From Streptomyces sp. HUAS ZL42 (lineage in GTDB: Bacteria > Actinomycetota > Actinomycetes > Streptomycetales > Streptomycetaceae), in contig NZ_CP160403.1 of assembly GCF_040782645.1 (NCBI RefSeq), positions 2,418,001 through 2,482,000 of the forward strand: a stretch of 64,000 nucleotides of DNA. The letters run 5' to 3'. This document shows, piece by piece, positions 16,318 through 25,816 of this stretch; positions within the stretch are counted from its first letter, which is position 1; each line of letters starts with the position of its first letter. Both the position numbers and the translations under genes were made by a program. The notes under the pieces were generated by a model. It was not told the origin of the DNA. It was given only the letters and a program-made list of their open reading frames with translations, and did not search any database.

Positions 16318-17220
16318 TCAGAGGTTGGTGAGGTCCGCCGGGATCTTCGCCTCGCAGCCGTCCCGCAGGACGGTGGCCTCGATCAGGCCGTAGGGGCGGT
16401 CGGCGGCGAAGTACACGGCTCCTTCGTCGGTGGCGTTCTTCAGCCCGAAAGGCTCCAGATCGACGAGGAAGTGGTGCTTGTTGGGGAGCGAGAAGCGGAC
16501 CTCGTCGATCTCACCGCGGTTGTCGATGATCCGGGCGCCCATGGCGTAGAGCGTCTGCTGGAGCGAGAGCGAGTACGTCTCGGCGAAGGCCTCGAGCATG
16601 TGCCTCTTCACCTGCGCGTAGGACTCCTCCCAGTCGGGCGTCTCCGTGTCGTCGGCGGACCAGTTGAAGCGCCAGCGGCCGGACACCTCGGTGGCCAGAA
16701 TGCGGTCGTGGGCCTCCGGGAGCGTCGTGTACTTGTCCTTGACGTAACCCCAGAACTCGGAGTCGGTCGAGTTCATCACGACGAGGTCCTTCAGGCCCGA
16801 CACCACCTCCCACGAGGAGCCGTCGTACGTGATCTGCGTCAGCCGGGTCTCCTGGCCCTTGCGGACGAAGGAGTGCGCGCCCTGACCGGAGTGCTCGATC
16901 CGCTCCCAGGCGTACTCCTCGATGCGGATCCGGGCCCGGTGGATCGCGGGCTGCGAGGTCACGAAGTGGCGGGCGAGGTGGATGCCGAACTGCTCGGCGG
17001 ACTCGATGCCGTGTTCCTTGGCGAACGCGTACACCGTGTTCTTGGTGGTGTCGGTCGGCAGGACGGTGGCGTTGGAGCCGGAGTAGTGGACCTCGTCCAT
17101 GTCGCCGGAGAGCGACACGGACACGTTCAGGTCCTTGATGTGGTGGGTGGCGCCGTCCCGCGTGATCTTTACGACTCGGTTCTCGGCCTTGCCGTACTGG
17201 TTCTGTCCCAGGATGGGCAT
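16318..17220 (-). CDS. urate oxidase (uricase)
   Basis: 300 residues, normal for uricase. The catalytic parts are visible: YGKAENRVVKI with the active-site Lys, NATVLPTDTTKNT with the Thr, and LPNKHHFLVDL with the His. SLSLQQTLYAMG and the FNWSADDTETPDW segment are also typical. It oxidises urate to 5-hydroxyisourate with O2, without a cofactor, as a tetramer. GAGGGAG before the ATG at 17220 gives the start. The HIU hydrolase gene ends five bases upstream, so the enzyme for the next step is made from the same message. Confidence 0.95.
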   Translation of the reverse strand: MPILGQNQYGKAENRVVKITRDGATHHIKDLNVSVSLSGDMDEVHYSGSNATVLPTDTTKNTVYAFAKEHGIESAEQFGIHLARHFVTSQPAIHRARIRIEEYAWERIEHSGQGAHSFVRKGQETRLTQITYDGSSWEVVSGLKDLVVMNSTDSEFWGYVKDKYTTLPEAHDRILATEVSGRWRFNWSADDTETPDWEESYAQVKRHMLEAFAETYSLSLQQTLYAMGARIIDNRGEIDEVRFSLPNKHHFLVDLEPFGLKNATDEGAVYFAADRPYGLIEATVLRDGCEAKIPADLTNL

Positions 17221-17224
17221 GTAG

Positions 17225-17623
17225 CTAGCTCCCTCGGTATACGGAGTAGCCGAACGGGTTGAGCAGCAGCGGTACGTGGTAGTGCTCGCCCGGCACGACG
17301 GCGAACGTGATCGCCACCTCCGGGAAGAACACTGCCGCGGCACCGCTGTCCCGATTCGCGGGGGCGTCCTGCTGCGCATCGGCTTGCTTCTTCTCGAAGT
17401 ACGGCTCGACGGCGAAGTCGAGCCGTACCTGGGTCGTCCCTTCCGGCAGCGCCGGGAGGTCCTTGCACCGCCCGTCCGCGTCGGTCGCCGAGCCGCCGAG
17501 CGCCTGCCACTCCGCCTTCCGCCCGGAGCGGGCGAGGAGCCGGACGGCGACACCCCGGGCGGGGCGGCCGATGCTGGTGTCCAGGATGTGCGTGGACACG
17601 GAAGCGGTGGTGCTGGTGCTCAT
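17225..17623 (-). CDS. 5-hydroxyisourate hydrolase (transthyretin-like)
   Basis: 132 residues. VSTHILDTSIGRPARGV at the N terminus and the C-terminal tetrapeptide YRGS are the diagnostic marks of the transthyretin-related HIU hydrolases, as opposed to true transthyretin. HYHVPLLLNPFGYSVYRGS completes the active site. It opens the ring of 5-hydroxyisourate to OHCU. Its ATG (17623) overlaps the TGA of the OHCU decarboxylase gene by four bases, and uricase follows within five bases, so the three successive steps are translationally coupled. A slight oddity is the charged insert around EKKQADAQQDAPAN, possibly a surface loop. Confidence 0.93.
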   Translation of the reverse strand: MSTSTTASVSTHILDTSIGRPARGVAVRLLARSGRKAEWQALGGSATDADGRCKDLPALPEGTTQVRLDFAVEPYFEKKQADAQQDAPANRDSGAAAVFFPEVAITFAVVPGEHYHVPLLLNPFGYSVYRGS

Positions 17624-18138
17624 GGTCGGGCGTCCTCTTCGACGAGTCGGGCCAGTCGGATGCGGTTGATCTTGCCCAGCTCGGTGCGGACGATCTCCCG
17701 CTCCCGCTCTGGCGTGTTGCCGATCCGTTCCCCGACCGCGTCGCGCATCTGCTCGCCGGTCAGGCCGGTGGCGCAGATGAGGAAGACATGGCCGAACTTC
17801 TCCTGGTAGGCCAGGTTGAGGTCGAGCATCTCCGCCTTGAGCTCCTCGGAGGCGCCGGCCATGCCGCGCTGTTCCCGCGCCGAGGTGGGGTCGCCCGGCT
17901 TGGGGCGGCCGATCGGCGGGTGTCCTGCCATCGCCTCGGCCAGGTCCTCGGCGGTGAGCTCCGCCATGGCGGAGTCGTTCGCCGCGTACAGTTCGCCGGC
18001 GGTGGTGTAGGGGCGGGCGGCGAGCAGCCGCTTCCCCCATGCCGTGGAGGCGCACGCCTCGTGGAGGACGGCGAGGGCCGTGTGCTCCTCCATGGCGTTG
18101 AACCGGGCCAGGCCCGGGGGCGTGGAAGTCGACGTCAC
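17620..18138 (-). CDS. uraD: OHCU decarboxylase
   Basis: 172 residues from a GTG at 18138 with GGAGG five bases upstream; the frame extends further but without a good start. Motifs GLARFNAMEEHTAL, GHPPIG with the catalytic His, SAREQRG with the Glu, and FGHVFLICATGLTGEQM are those of 2-oxo-4-hydroxy-4-carboxy-5-ureidoimidazoline decarboxylase, which gives S-allantoin. It is the first gene of the minus-strand operon uraD, HIU hydrolase, uricase, deaminase. A TCAACA-CTT-TGTTGA palindrome lies about 77 bases upstream. Confidence 0.92.
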   Translation of the reverse strand: MTSTSTPPGLARFNAMEEHTALAVLHEACASTAWGKRLLAARPYTTAGELYAANDSAMAELTAEDLAEAMAGHPPIGRPKPGDPTSAREQRGMAGASEELKAEMLDLNLAYQEKFGHVFLICATGLTGEQMRDAVGERIGNTPEREREIVRTELGKINRIRLARLVEEDARP

Positions 18139-18214
18139 GGGAGCCTCCGTGGCCGTTGGACGGCCTTCGTGCTGAGCGGGCTGCGGCCCAGCTAACGCCC
18201 CCTCGCGACACACG

Positions 18215-18229
18215 TCAACACTTTGTTGA
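18215..18229. promoter_or_regulatory. palindromic operator candidate upstream of the uric-acid operon
   Basis: TCAACACTTTGTTGA has perfect 6-base arms and a CTT centre and is followed by an AT-rich patch (GAAAATT). It lies in the gap between the HTH regulator gene (ends 18259) and the uraD start (18138). It is a plausible site for repression by the adjacent HTH protein or a urate-responsive factor. Confidence 0.55.
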
Positions 18230-18258
18230 AAATTCGCGGTAACAACCCGCTCCGGAGC

Positions 18259-18624
18259 TCAGCCCTTGTCGCGGTTCAGGTAGTTGTAGACGGTGAAGCG
18301 GCTCACCCCGAGCGCGCTCGCCACGGTCTCCACGCCGTGCCGTACGGAGAAGGCGCCTCGCGCCTCGAGTATCCGTACGACCTCCTGCTTGGCCTTGCGG
18401 TCCAGGTCGGCGAGCGGCTTGCCCCGCTTGCGCTCCATGGCGGCCAGGATGTGGTCGAGGGAGTCCGCCAGCTGCGGCAGGCGTACGGCGACCACGTCGG
18501 CGCCCTCCCAGGCCAGCACGACGTCGTCGGGACCGGCCTCGTCCGGCGGGAGCATCTCGCCGCCCATGGCGTCGACCAGCGGCTTCACGGCGGTGATGAA
18601 GGGCTCGTCCCCGGTGCCGGTCAC
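18259..18624 (-). CDS. small HTH regulator of the uric-acid cluster
   Basis: 121 residues from a GTG at 18624 that overlaps the upstream gene's TGA (GTGA). The C-terminal third holds a Fis/DauR-type helix-turn-helix: RHGVETVASALGVSRFTVYN, residues about 95-114. The N-terminal part has VVLAWEGADVVAVRLPQLAD, a possible small sensor or dimerisation region, followed by a basic helix (RKRGKPLADLDRKAKQEVVR). Position directly upstream of the uraD operon, with a palindrome in the gap, suggests it controls uric-acid degradation. The effector is unknown, and so is whether it activates or represses. Confidence 0.75.
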   Translation of the reverse strand: MTGTGDEPFITAVKPLVDAMGGEMLPPDEAGPDDVVLAWEGADVVAVRLPQLADSLDHILAAMERKRGKPLADLDRKAKQEVVRILEARGAFSVRHGVETVASALGVSRFTVYNYLNRDKG

Positions 18625-18869
18625 TCGCCCTCCCCCACGACGTTGACCTGCAGCGAGATCCGGGTGGCGCCGGCCTCCAGGGTCTTGCGCAACAGTGCGT
18701 CCACGGCGGTGAGGACGGCGTCCGCACGCCCTTCGGCGGTGTTGCCGAACGGGCCGACGTCCACGGCGTCCAGGTCGGCCGCCTCGACGACCTCGCGGGC
18801 GACCAGCGCGTGCGCGGGCGGCTCGTCGAGGTCGAAGGGTTCGGTCGTGAACTCCACTCTCAAGCGCAT
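18621..18869 (-). CDS. small thiamine-binding-like (DUF77/MTH1187-type) protein
   Basis: 82 residues. The layout VREVVEAADLDAVDVGPFGN, then TAEGRADAVLTAVDALL and GATRISLQVNVVGE, resembles the ferredoxin-like fold of the MTH1187/YqgV family, some of which bind thiamine. The resemblance is by eye and the ligand is not established. There is no signal peptide. Its stop overlaps the start of the HTH regulator, so the two are coupled; it might act as that regulator's ligand sensor, which is speculation. The ATG at 18869 is the only good start. Confidence 0.6.
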   Translation of the reverse strand: MRLRVEFTTEPFDLDEPPAHALVAREVVEAADLDAVDVGPFGNTAEGRADAVLTAVDALLRKTLEAGATRISLQVNVVGEGE

Positions 18870-18980
18870 CGCGCCCCCAAACACATCCTGACCTGCGATT
18901 TTACCCGTATCGGGACAGACGGGCACAAGTGGAATCGCACGGCGGAGCCGGTTCGCCCGCCACGAGGTGACCCTAGCCGC

Positions 18981-19008
18981 TGCGGGCCGGACCGGAGCCC
19001 GGCCCGCA
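18981..19008. other. perfect hairpin between the uric-acid and hyi transcription units
   Basis: TGCGGGCCGG (18981-18990) and CCGGCCCGCA (18999-19008) pair around ACCGGAGC. It lies between two divergent units (starts 18869 and 19171) with no gene ending here, so it is not an ordinary terminator. It may insulate the two promoters. The rest of the roughly 300-base gap holds the hyi promoter and operator. Confidence 0.45.
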
Positions 19009-19076
19009 CCTATTGCCGTCGGCCTTCGAACGTGCCGCGCTCCGCCCGGAGCAGCGCAAACCCGGCCGGGCACCCC

Positions 19077-19141
19077 TTGACAAGCCACGACGCACACAGG
19101 CAGGCTTCCATCAAGCAGAAACAAACTTCCGTAATACGGAA
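19077..19141 (+). promoter_or_regulatory. hyi promoter candidate with AllR-like operator
   Basis: TTGACA at 19077-19082 and CAGGCT at 19101-19106 (18-base spacer) form a plausible -35/-10 pair. Just downstream, 19127-19141 reads TTCCGTAATACGGAA, a perfect palindrome with 7-base arms. The same TTCCG-N5-CGGAA pattern stands upstream of gcl at 24992-25006. A repressor bound here would sit just past the transcription start. In S. coelicolor the IclR-family protein AllR controls this pathway, so it is the likely binder. Confidence 0.7.
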
Positions 19142-19170
19142 TCAAGCCAGCGGAAGGGGGCGCGGCCCCG

Positions 19171-20010
19171 ATGCCAGGTTCTGAATCGAGCACAGCCGCA
19201 GACCAGCGCTTCACCGTCAACCTGTCGATCCTCTTCACGGAACTCCCGCTCCTGGAGCGCCCCGCGGCCGCCGCCGCGGCCGGCTTCACCGCGGTCGAGT
19301 TGTGGTGGCCCTGGGTGGACACCCCCACCCCCCGGCAGTCCGAGCTCGACGCACTGAAGAAGGCGATCGAGGACGCGGGCGTCCGGCTCACGGGCCTGAA
19401 CTTCTACGCCGGCCGGCTCCCGGGCCCGGACCGCGGCGCCCTGTCGGTCCCCGGCGAGGAGTCGGAGCGGTTCCGCGCCAACATCGACGTCGTCGCCGGC
19501 TTCGCCCAGTCCCTGGGCTGCACGGCTCTCAACGCCCTGTACGGCAACCGCGTCGAGGGCGTGGACCCGGCCGAGCAGGACGCGCTGGCTCTGGAGAACC
19601 TGGTGCTCGCGGCCCGGGCCGCCGACCGGATCGGCGCGATCCTGCTGGTCGAGGCGCTGAACCGGCCCGAGTCGCCGCTCTACCCGCTGGTGTCCGCCCC
19701 GGCCGCCGTCGGCGTCGTCGACAGGGTCAACCAGACGACGGGCCTCGGCAACGCGCGCTTCCTCATGGACCTCTACCACCTGTCCATGAACGGCGAGGAC
19801 CTGCCGTCGGTGATCGAGCAGTACACCCCGAGGACCGGACACGTCCAGATCGCCGACAACCCGGGCCGCGGCGCCCCGGGCACGGGCTCGCTGCCCCTGG
19901 AGAACCTCCTCGACCAGCTCGGGAAGGCCGGTTACGAGGGCTGGGTCGGCCTGGAGTACAAGCCGGGCGACCGTCCGAGCGCCGAGGCCTTCGACTGGCT
20001 GCCCCGCTGA
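19171..20010 (+). CDS. hyi: hydroxypyruvate isomerase
   Basis: 279 residues. It is a TIM-barrel sugar-phosphate-isomerase-like protein: FTVNLSILFTELPLLERPAA at the N terminus, GLNFYAGRLPGPDRG, LLVEALNRPESP with a metal-binding Glu, FLMDLYHLSMNGED with the Asp/His ligands, and HVQIADNPGRGAPGTG with the final His. This is the Hyi pattern, interconverting hydroxypyruvate and tartronate semialdehyde. glxR follows after 26 bases on the same strand, and gcl is on the opposite strand 3.1 kb away under a matching operator. GAAGGGGG lies upstream of the ATG. Confidence 0.92.
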   Translation: MPGSESSTAADQRFTVNLSILFTELPLLERPAAAAAAGFTAVELWWPWVDTPTPRQSELDALKKAIEDAGVRLTGLNFYAGRLPGPDRGALSVPGEESERFRANIDVVAGFAQSLGCTALNALYGNRVEGVDPAEQDALALENLVLAARAADRIGAILLVEALNRPESPLYPLVSAPAAVGVVDRVNQTTGLGNARFLMDLYHLSMNGEDLPSVIEQYTPRTGHVQIADNPGRGAPGTGSLPLENLLDQLGKAGYEGWVGLEYKPGDRPSAEAFDWLPR

Positions 20011-20036
20011 TCCCCCGTACCGAGAGGCACTCCCCC

Positions 20037-20930
20037 ATGAGCAACACACTTCCCAAGGTCGCCTGGATAGGCCTCGGCATCATGGGCTCCCCCATGTCCG
20101 AGAACCTGATCAAGGCGGGCTACGACGTCACCGGCTACACCCTCGAGCAGGACAAGCTGGACCGCTTGGCGGCCGCGGGCGGCACCGCGGCCGGTTCGAT
20201 CGCCGGGGCCGTCCGTGACGCCGACGTGATCATCACGATGGTGCCCGCGTCCCCGCAGGTCGAGGCGATCGCCTACGGCCCCGACGGCATCCTCGCGAAT
20301 GCGAGGCGGGGCGCCCTGCTCATCGACATGTCCTCGATCACCCCGCAGACCTCCGTCGACCTGGCGGCGGCCGCGAGGGACAGGGGCATCCGCGTGCTCG
20401 ACGCCCCCGTGTCCGGCGGTGAGGCCGGCGCCGTCGAGGCCGTACTGTCGATCATGGTCGGCGGTGAGCAGGCCGACTTCGACGCCGCCAGGCCGGTCTT
20501 CGAGGCGCTCGGGAAGACGATCGTGCTGTGCGGCCCACACGGCTCCGGCCAGACCGTGAAGGCCGCCAACCAGCTGATCGTCGCCGTCAACATCCAGGCG
20601 TGCGCCGAGGCCGTGGTCTTCCTGGAGAAGTCGGGCGTGGACCTGAAGGCGGCGCTGGACGTCCTGGGCGGCGGCCTCGCGGGCTCCACCGTGCTGACCC
20701 GCAAGAAGGACAACTTCCTCGGCCGCGACTTCAAGCCGGGCTTCCGCATCGACCTGCACCACAAGGACATGGGCATCGTCACGGACGCCGCCCGCAACGT
20801 GGGCGCGGCCCTGCCCGTCGGCGCGGTGGTCGCCCAGCTGGTCGCGAGCCTGCGCGCGCAGGGCGACGGCGGCCTGGACCACTCGGCGCTGCTGCGGTCC
20901 GTGGAGCGCCTGTCCGGCGCGCAGGTCTGA
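20037..20930 (+). CDS. glxR: 2-hydroxy-3-oxopropionate (tartronate semialdehyde) reductase
   Basis: 297 residues. The N-terminal Rossmann fold (VAWIGLGIMGSPMSENLIKAG) binds NAD(P)H. DAPVSGGEAGAVEAVLSIMVGG is the substrate loop of the 3-hydroxyisobutyrate/tartronate semialdehyde reductase family, and GQTVKAANQLIVAVN holds the catalytic Lys. It reduces tartronate semialdehyde, made by glyoxylate carboligase, to glycerate. It follows hyi by 26 bases with GAGAGG before the ATG and shares its promoter. No other gene follows closely. Confidence 0.92.
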   Translation: MSNTLPKVAWIGLGIMGSPMSENLIKAGYDVTGYTLEQDKLDRLAAAGGTAAGSIAGAVRDADVIITMVPASPQVEAIAYGPDGILANARRGALLIDMSSITPQTSVDLAAAARDRGIRVLDAPVSGGEAGAVEAVLSIMVGGEQADFDAARPVFEALGKTIVLCGPHGSGQTVKAANQLIVAVNIQACAEAVVFLEKSGVDLKAALDVLGGGLAGSTVLTRKKDNFLGRDFKPGFRIDLHHKDMGIVTDAARNVGAALPVGAVVAQLVASLRAQGDGGLDHSALLRSVERLSGAQV

Positions 20931-21277
20931 CCCACCTCCGAGACTTCCGGGCGGCGCCGCCGCTGACATCTGTCCTGTCGCGCCCAGGCGGCGGCGACGT
21001 CCGGAACCGACTGCCCGCGACGCCCGAGCGGCCCGGATGAGGGGTGGCCGAGCGGAGGCGTGCGGGCGAGGCCAGGGCCTGTCAGGCAGGTCCTGGGGAC
21101 CGCGGCGGAGTGCGAGCCAGTGCGGTGGTGAAGGTCCGGGGCCTCCTCCTTCGACCTGAGGGGAGGAGCCCGCCGGTGCCGTCGCATCCGCCGCGGTCCC
21201 AGCCGCTCCCCGGAGATTCCGGGGTTACCGCGGGTTGCCCGGGTGCGGATCCGCCCCCGCCGCAGGACTCTTTAGGC
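20931..21277 (+). other. 347-base gap without a convincing gene
   Basis: A weak frame from 21044 exists but has no family features. The stretch holds several GC-rich stems. The clearest is CCCCGGA-GAT-TCCGGGG (21208-21224), located 54 bases before the small gene at 21278. It could be a structured leader. I recognise no known riboswitch or small RNA consensus in it. Confidence 0.5.
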
Positions 21278-21514
21278 ATGGCACATCCAACGGAGCATCC
21301 GCACATAGTGGTGCACCCCCCGGCCCTGGACGGCTCCCGGCGGGTCACCGAGGGTGACGAAACCCTGGGAATCGCCTCGCACGTCGACGACGTCAGCGAG
21401 ATTCTGCGGTTGGCCGACCTGTACGTGACCGACGTGGCGGAGACCGACCTCATCGAGTGGCAGGGCGGCGGCCCGGACGACTGGCCGGGCCTGTCCGAGC
21501 ACCACGAGCATTGA
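21278..21514 (+). CDS. small conserved hypothetical protein
   Basis: 78 residues, acidic, no signal peptide or membrane helix. The sequence HPHIVVHPPALDGSRRVTEG, then HVDDVSEILRLADLYVTDVA and EWQGGGPDDWPGL, is of a kind I associate with a short hypothetical protein widespread in Streptomyces; its function is unknown. The ribosome binding site is weak, so the start rests on conservation of the MAHPTEHPHIVV opening. A strong hairpin follows at 21623. Confidence 0.6.
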   Translation: MAHPTEHPHIVVHPPALDGSRRVTEGDETLGIASHVDDVSEILRLADLYVTDVAETDLIEWQGGGPDDWPGLSEHHEH

Positions 21515-21622
21515 AGACACGTACGCCACTGGTCGTAGGCCGTCTACGCAATCCTCAAATCAACCTCTGAACACGGTTCAAGAGGCTTCAACCTCCCCCG
21601 GCCGCGGGCACATTCTCCGTCA

Positions 21623-21659
21623 CACGGGGCCCGCCGGCACGGGGGCGGCGGGCCCCGTG
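21623..21659. terminator. strong hairpin before the TIGR04222-like gene
   Basis: CACGGGGCCCGCCG (21623-21636) and CGGCGGGCCCCGTG (21646-21659) are perfect 14-base arms around GCACGGGGG. It can terminate the small gene ending at 21514. Since it ends only 14 bases before the ATG at 21674, it could also restrict translation of that gene if the transcript begins upstream. Confidence 0.7.
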
Positions 21660-21673
21660 CCGGGGGGTGTGCC

Positions 21674-22246
21674 ATGAGCAGTGGTGCGACGGGTCGGCTG
21701 GAGGCGCACGAGATCGCCCTGTTGCGGGGCGGTCCGCGCGCCGCGGTCACGGTGGCCGTGCTGGGGCTGCACCTGCGGGGCGCCGTGGAAGCCGGCCGGC
21801 CCGGCACCATGCGGGCCGCCGGGGCGACGGGTGCGCCTTCGCCACCGCCCCTCACGAAAGCGGTGCACGCCGCGCTCCACCGGCCCGCGGGCATGCGCCA
21901 GTTGCTGGACCGACAGGGTGTGCGCAGGGCACTCGGCGCGCTGCGCGACGAACTCAGGGCCGCCGGGCTGCTGCGCACCTTCCCGCCCGGCCGCACCGGC
22001 GCCGCCCGCCGCCTGTTGAAGGCCCTGCGGAAAGAGCACCCCCTCCCCACGAACCAGAGGGGCCTGTCGACGGACGACGTCCTCCTCGCCGTGGCCCTGC
22101 ACGGCGACCGCGCGCTGACCGCCCTCGCTCCGCGATTCACCCGGCAGGCGGGCCTGACCGGCCGGGGCGGGACGACGGAGCGGGAGATGCGGCAGTCCTG
22201 GGGCGGCGGTTCGGGCGGAGGCGGCTTCAGCTGCGGAGCCGCGTAG
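21674..22246 (+). CDS. TIGR04222-like domain protein
   Basis: 190 residues. The opening LEAHEIALLRGGPRAAVTVA, then LGLHLRGAVEA, and the later LRTEHP-like segment RKEHPLPTNQRGLSTDDVLLAVALHG follow the TIGR04222 pattern, and the Gly-rich Cys-containing tail (GGGSGGGGFSCGAA) is also typical of that group. Family members often have a membrane segment after the domain, which is missing here, so this looks like a short soluble form. The role is unknown. Its last 20 bases overlap the 3' end of the convergent hydrolase gene. Confidence 0.6.
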   Translation: MSSGATGRLEAHEIALLRGGPRAAVTVAVLGLHLRGAVEAGRPGTMRAAGATGAPSPPPLTKAVHAALHRPAGMRQLLDRQGVRRALGALRDELRAAGLLRTFPPGRTGAARRLLKALRKEHPLPTNQRGLSTDDVLLAVALHGDRALTALAPRFTRQAGLTGRGGTTEREMRQSWGGGSGGGGFSCGAA

Positions 22247-23063
22247 CCAGGTCCGGAGCCTCGAGGAACGCCATTGTGTGCCGCAGGAACAGGTCGGGGC
22301 GCTCGTTGTACGGCTCGTGGCCCGTCGGCAGCAGCACGCTCACCGTGTGCGCGGGCAGGGCGCTCCGGGCCCGCCGCCCGTCCAGGAAAGCGGGGACCAC
22401 CGGATCACGTCTGCCCCACAGCAGCAGCACCGGTACGCCGATCCCGCCCGGGTCCGCCAGGACGGTCGCCGGTTCCGCGAGGCCTCGCCAGATGGCACAG
22501 TGAACCGCCAACTTTCGCCTGTCATAGGGTAGTTGCCGTGCCCGCGCGTAGGTCGCACGCGCGCTCGGCGTGCGCAGGCCGCCCAGATAGGCGCGGGCCA
22601 GCGGGACGACGAGCCGGCGGGCGACGGCGGGGCGGCCCATCACCTCGCGGCAGAACCAGCGGGTGAGCGCGTTGTGCGAGGTGAATCCCGCCGGGTCGAC
22701 CAGCACGAGCCCGGCGATCCGCGCCGCGTACCGCCCCTCGGCCAGTCGGCAGGCCACATAACCGCCGACGCTGTTGCCGACGACGGCGACCCGACCGATG
22801 TCACCGAGCGCGTCGAGCACCCGCTCGGCCACCGTCACCAGCCCCTCCGGGGTGACCTTCCCGGGATCGGGCACGGTCGAGTCGCCGTAGCCCGGCCAGT
22901 CGACCACGAAGACACAGTGGTGGTCGGCGAGGGCGGGCAGGACGGCGTCGTAGTCCCGCCCTTCGCCCGGGTTGGCGTGCAGGAGCAGCACGCCGGGCGC
23001 GCCGGGCGGGCCGGCGCGGCGCACAGAGATGTCACCGAGCTCCGTGGGAACAGTCATCCGCAT
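22227..23063 (-). CDS. alpha/beta hydrolase
   Basis: 278 residues from the ATG at 23063; an ATG at 23057 is equally possible, and neither has a strong ribosome binding site. The fold is complete: GVLLLHANPGEGRDYD (oxyanion region), FVVDWPGYGDS, VVGNSVGGYVACRLAEG with the nucleophile Ser, LLLWGRRDPVVP with the Asp and PTGHEPYNERPDLF with the His. The substrate is unknown. It lies next to, and in the same orientation as, gcl (84-base gap downstream of the gcl stop), but nothing in the sequence ties it to glyoxylate metabolism. Confidence 0.85.
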   Translation of the reverse strand: MRMTVPTELGDISVRRAGPPGAPGVLLLHANPGEGRDYDAVLPALADHHCVFVVDWPGYGDSTVPDPGKVTPEGLVTVAERVLDALGDIGRVAVVGNSVGGYVACRLAEGRYAARIAGLVLVDPAGFTSHNALTRWFCREVMGRPAVARRLVVPLARAYLGGLRTPSARATYARARQLPYDRRKLAVHCAIWRGLAEPATVLADPGGIGVPVLLLWGRRDPVVPAFLDGRRARSALPAHTVSVLLPTGHEPYNERPDLFLRHTMAFLEAPDLATRLRS

Positions 23064-23147
23064 GGGGCGAGCATGGCGGAGCACAGGGGTCACGCAAAGA
23101 GGGCGGCCCCACCACTCGACGGCCCGCCCGCCGGGCTCGGTTCCGTC

Positions 23148-24932
<1,785 letters not shown>

Positions 24933-24991
24933 GGAGTACTCCTGCTTCGGCTGTTGGATTCGCTCTCCCGTCGCGCCCCGCGGTGAGAACT

Positions 24992-25006
24992 TTCCGCAAA
25001 ACGGAA
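24992..25006. promoter_or_regulatory. AllR-like operator upstream of gcl
   Basis: TTCCGCAAAACGGAA, embedded in TTTCCG-CAAAA-CGGAAA (24991-25007), matches the TTCCG-N5-CGGAA pattern at 19127-19141 upstream of hyi. It sits 60 bases before the gcl start, so one repressor can hold both arms of the glyoxylate-to-glycerate route. Confidence 0.75.
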
Positions 25007-25089
25007 ATTAAATTCTACTATCTGGAAGCAATGTAAGTGGGCGGTCGAATGCCGTCAAGGGACGGACAAGCGGGGCTCCCTGGAGGACG

Positions 25090-25791
25090 ATGGGAGCCAT
25101 GTCCGAGAGCGTGTCGGTGCGCTGCCCGGCCTGCCGTCGTGAGCATCTCTACGCCGCACCGTCCTACCCGTGTGCATGCGGCGCGCCCGTCGCCCCGCGG
25201 CTCGATCCGCGCGGTACCGCGACGGCCGTCAGCCATCAGGTCTGGGACGACCAGTGGGTCACCGTGCGCTGTACGTCCTGCGGCCGCCGGGACCAGTGGC
25301 CGCGGCCGGAACTCGGCTGCCCCTGCGGGGCGCTGCTCAGGATCCGGATGTGCGGCACGGCTGCGGCCACGGACGAGGACGCCACGCCGGCCGCCGAACC
25401 GCCCCGCCGCCGCACAGTGCGGCCGGTGACCATCCGCACCGCGCGCGACGCGGTCACCGCGGCCGCACTCCATCTGCGCCGGCTCGGATACCGGGACGTC
25501 CGCAGGGCCGACCAGCGTCCGCCGTCCGGCGTCGGCCTCGCCGCCCGCGGCCTCCTCGCCCAGGTCGACCCGACCCTGCGCCCGGCCTCGCTGCGGGACG
25601 TGGAGTGCCTGTGGCTGACGGCGATGTCGGAGTCCGCGAGATGCGTGTACTTCTCCCTCGCCGGATACGCCGACGACGCCCGCGCCCGGGCCGACGCCCT
25701 GGACATCCCCCTGTTCGTCCTCGGCCTCACGGGCACGGCCCAGCCGGTGAACGACCCGGCGGACCGGCTGGACGCGGGCGGCACCCAGTGA
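25090..25791 (+). CDS. zinc-ribbon protein with degenerate Mrr-like domain
   Basis: 233 residues; starts at 25090 or 25099 cannot be separated. Two Cys4 ribbons fill the N-terminal part: CPACRREH with CACG, and CTSCGRRD with CPCG (residues about 12-90). After a linker, residues about 118-222 look like the PD-(D/E)xK fold of Mrr-type nucleases: AALHLRRLGYRDV, GVGLAARGLLAQVDPT, and VYFSLAGYADDARARADALD before IPLFVL. The usual Q-x-K catalytic pair reads QVD, so cleavage activity is doubtful. It may bind nucleic acid. It stands alone, divergent from gcl. Confidence 0.6.
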   Translation: MGAMSESVSVRCPACRREHLYAAPSYPCACGAPVAPRLDPRGTATAVSHQVWDDQWVTVRCTSCGRRDQWPRPELGCPCGALLRIRMCGTAAATDEDATPAAEPPRRRTVRPVTIRTARDAVTAAALHLRRLGYRDVRRADQRPPSGVGLAARGLLAQVDPTLRPASLRDVECLWLTAMSESARCVYFSLAGYADDARARADALDIPLFVLGLTGTAQPVNDPADRLDAGGTQ

Positions 25792-25816
25792 CGCTCCACA
25801 GGGCCCGCCCCTTGGA

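Noticed and set aside
14713..17262. Plus-strand open frame of 849 codons opposite the uric-acid operon
   Set aside because: Shadow of uricase and deaminase; no motif, no start site.
21043..21060. GGTGGCCGAGCGG looked like the 5' part of a serine/leucine tRNA
   Set aside because: No anticodon or T arm can be formed in the following 90 bases.
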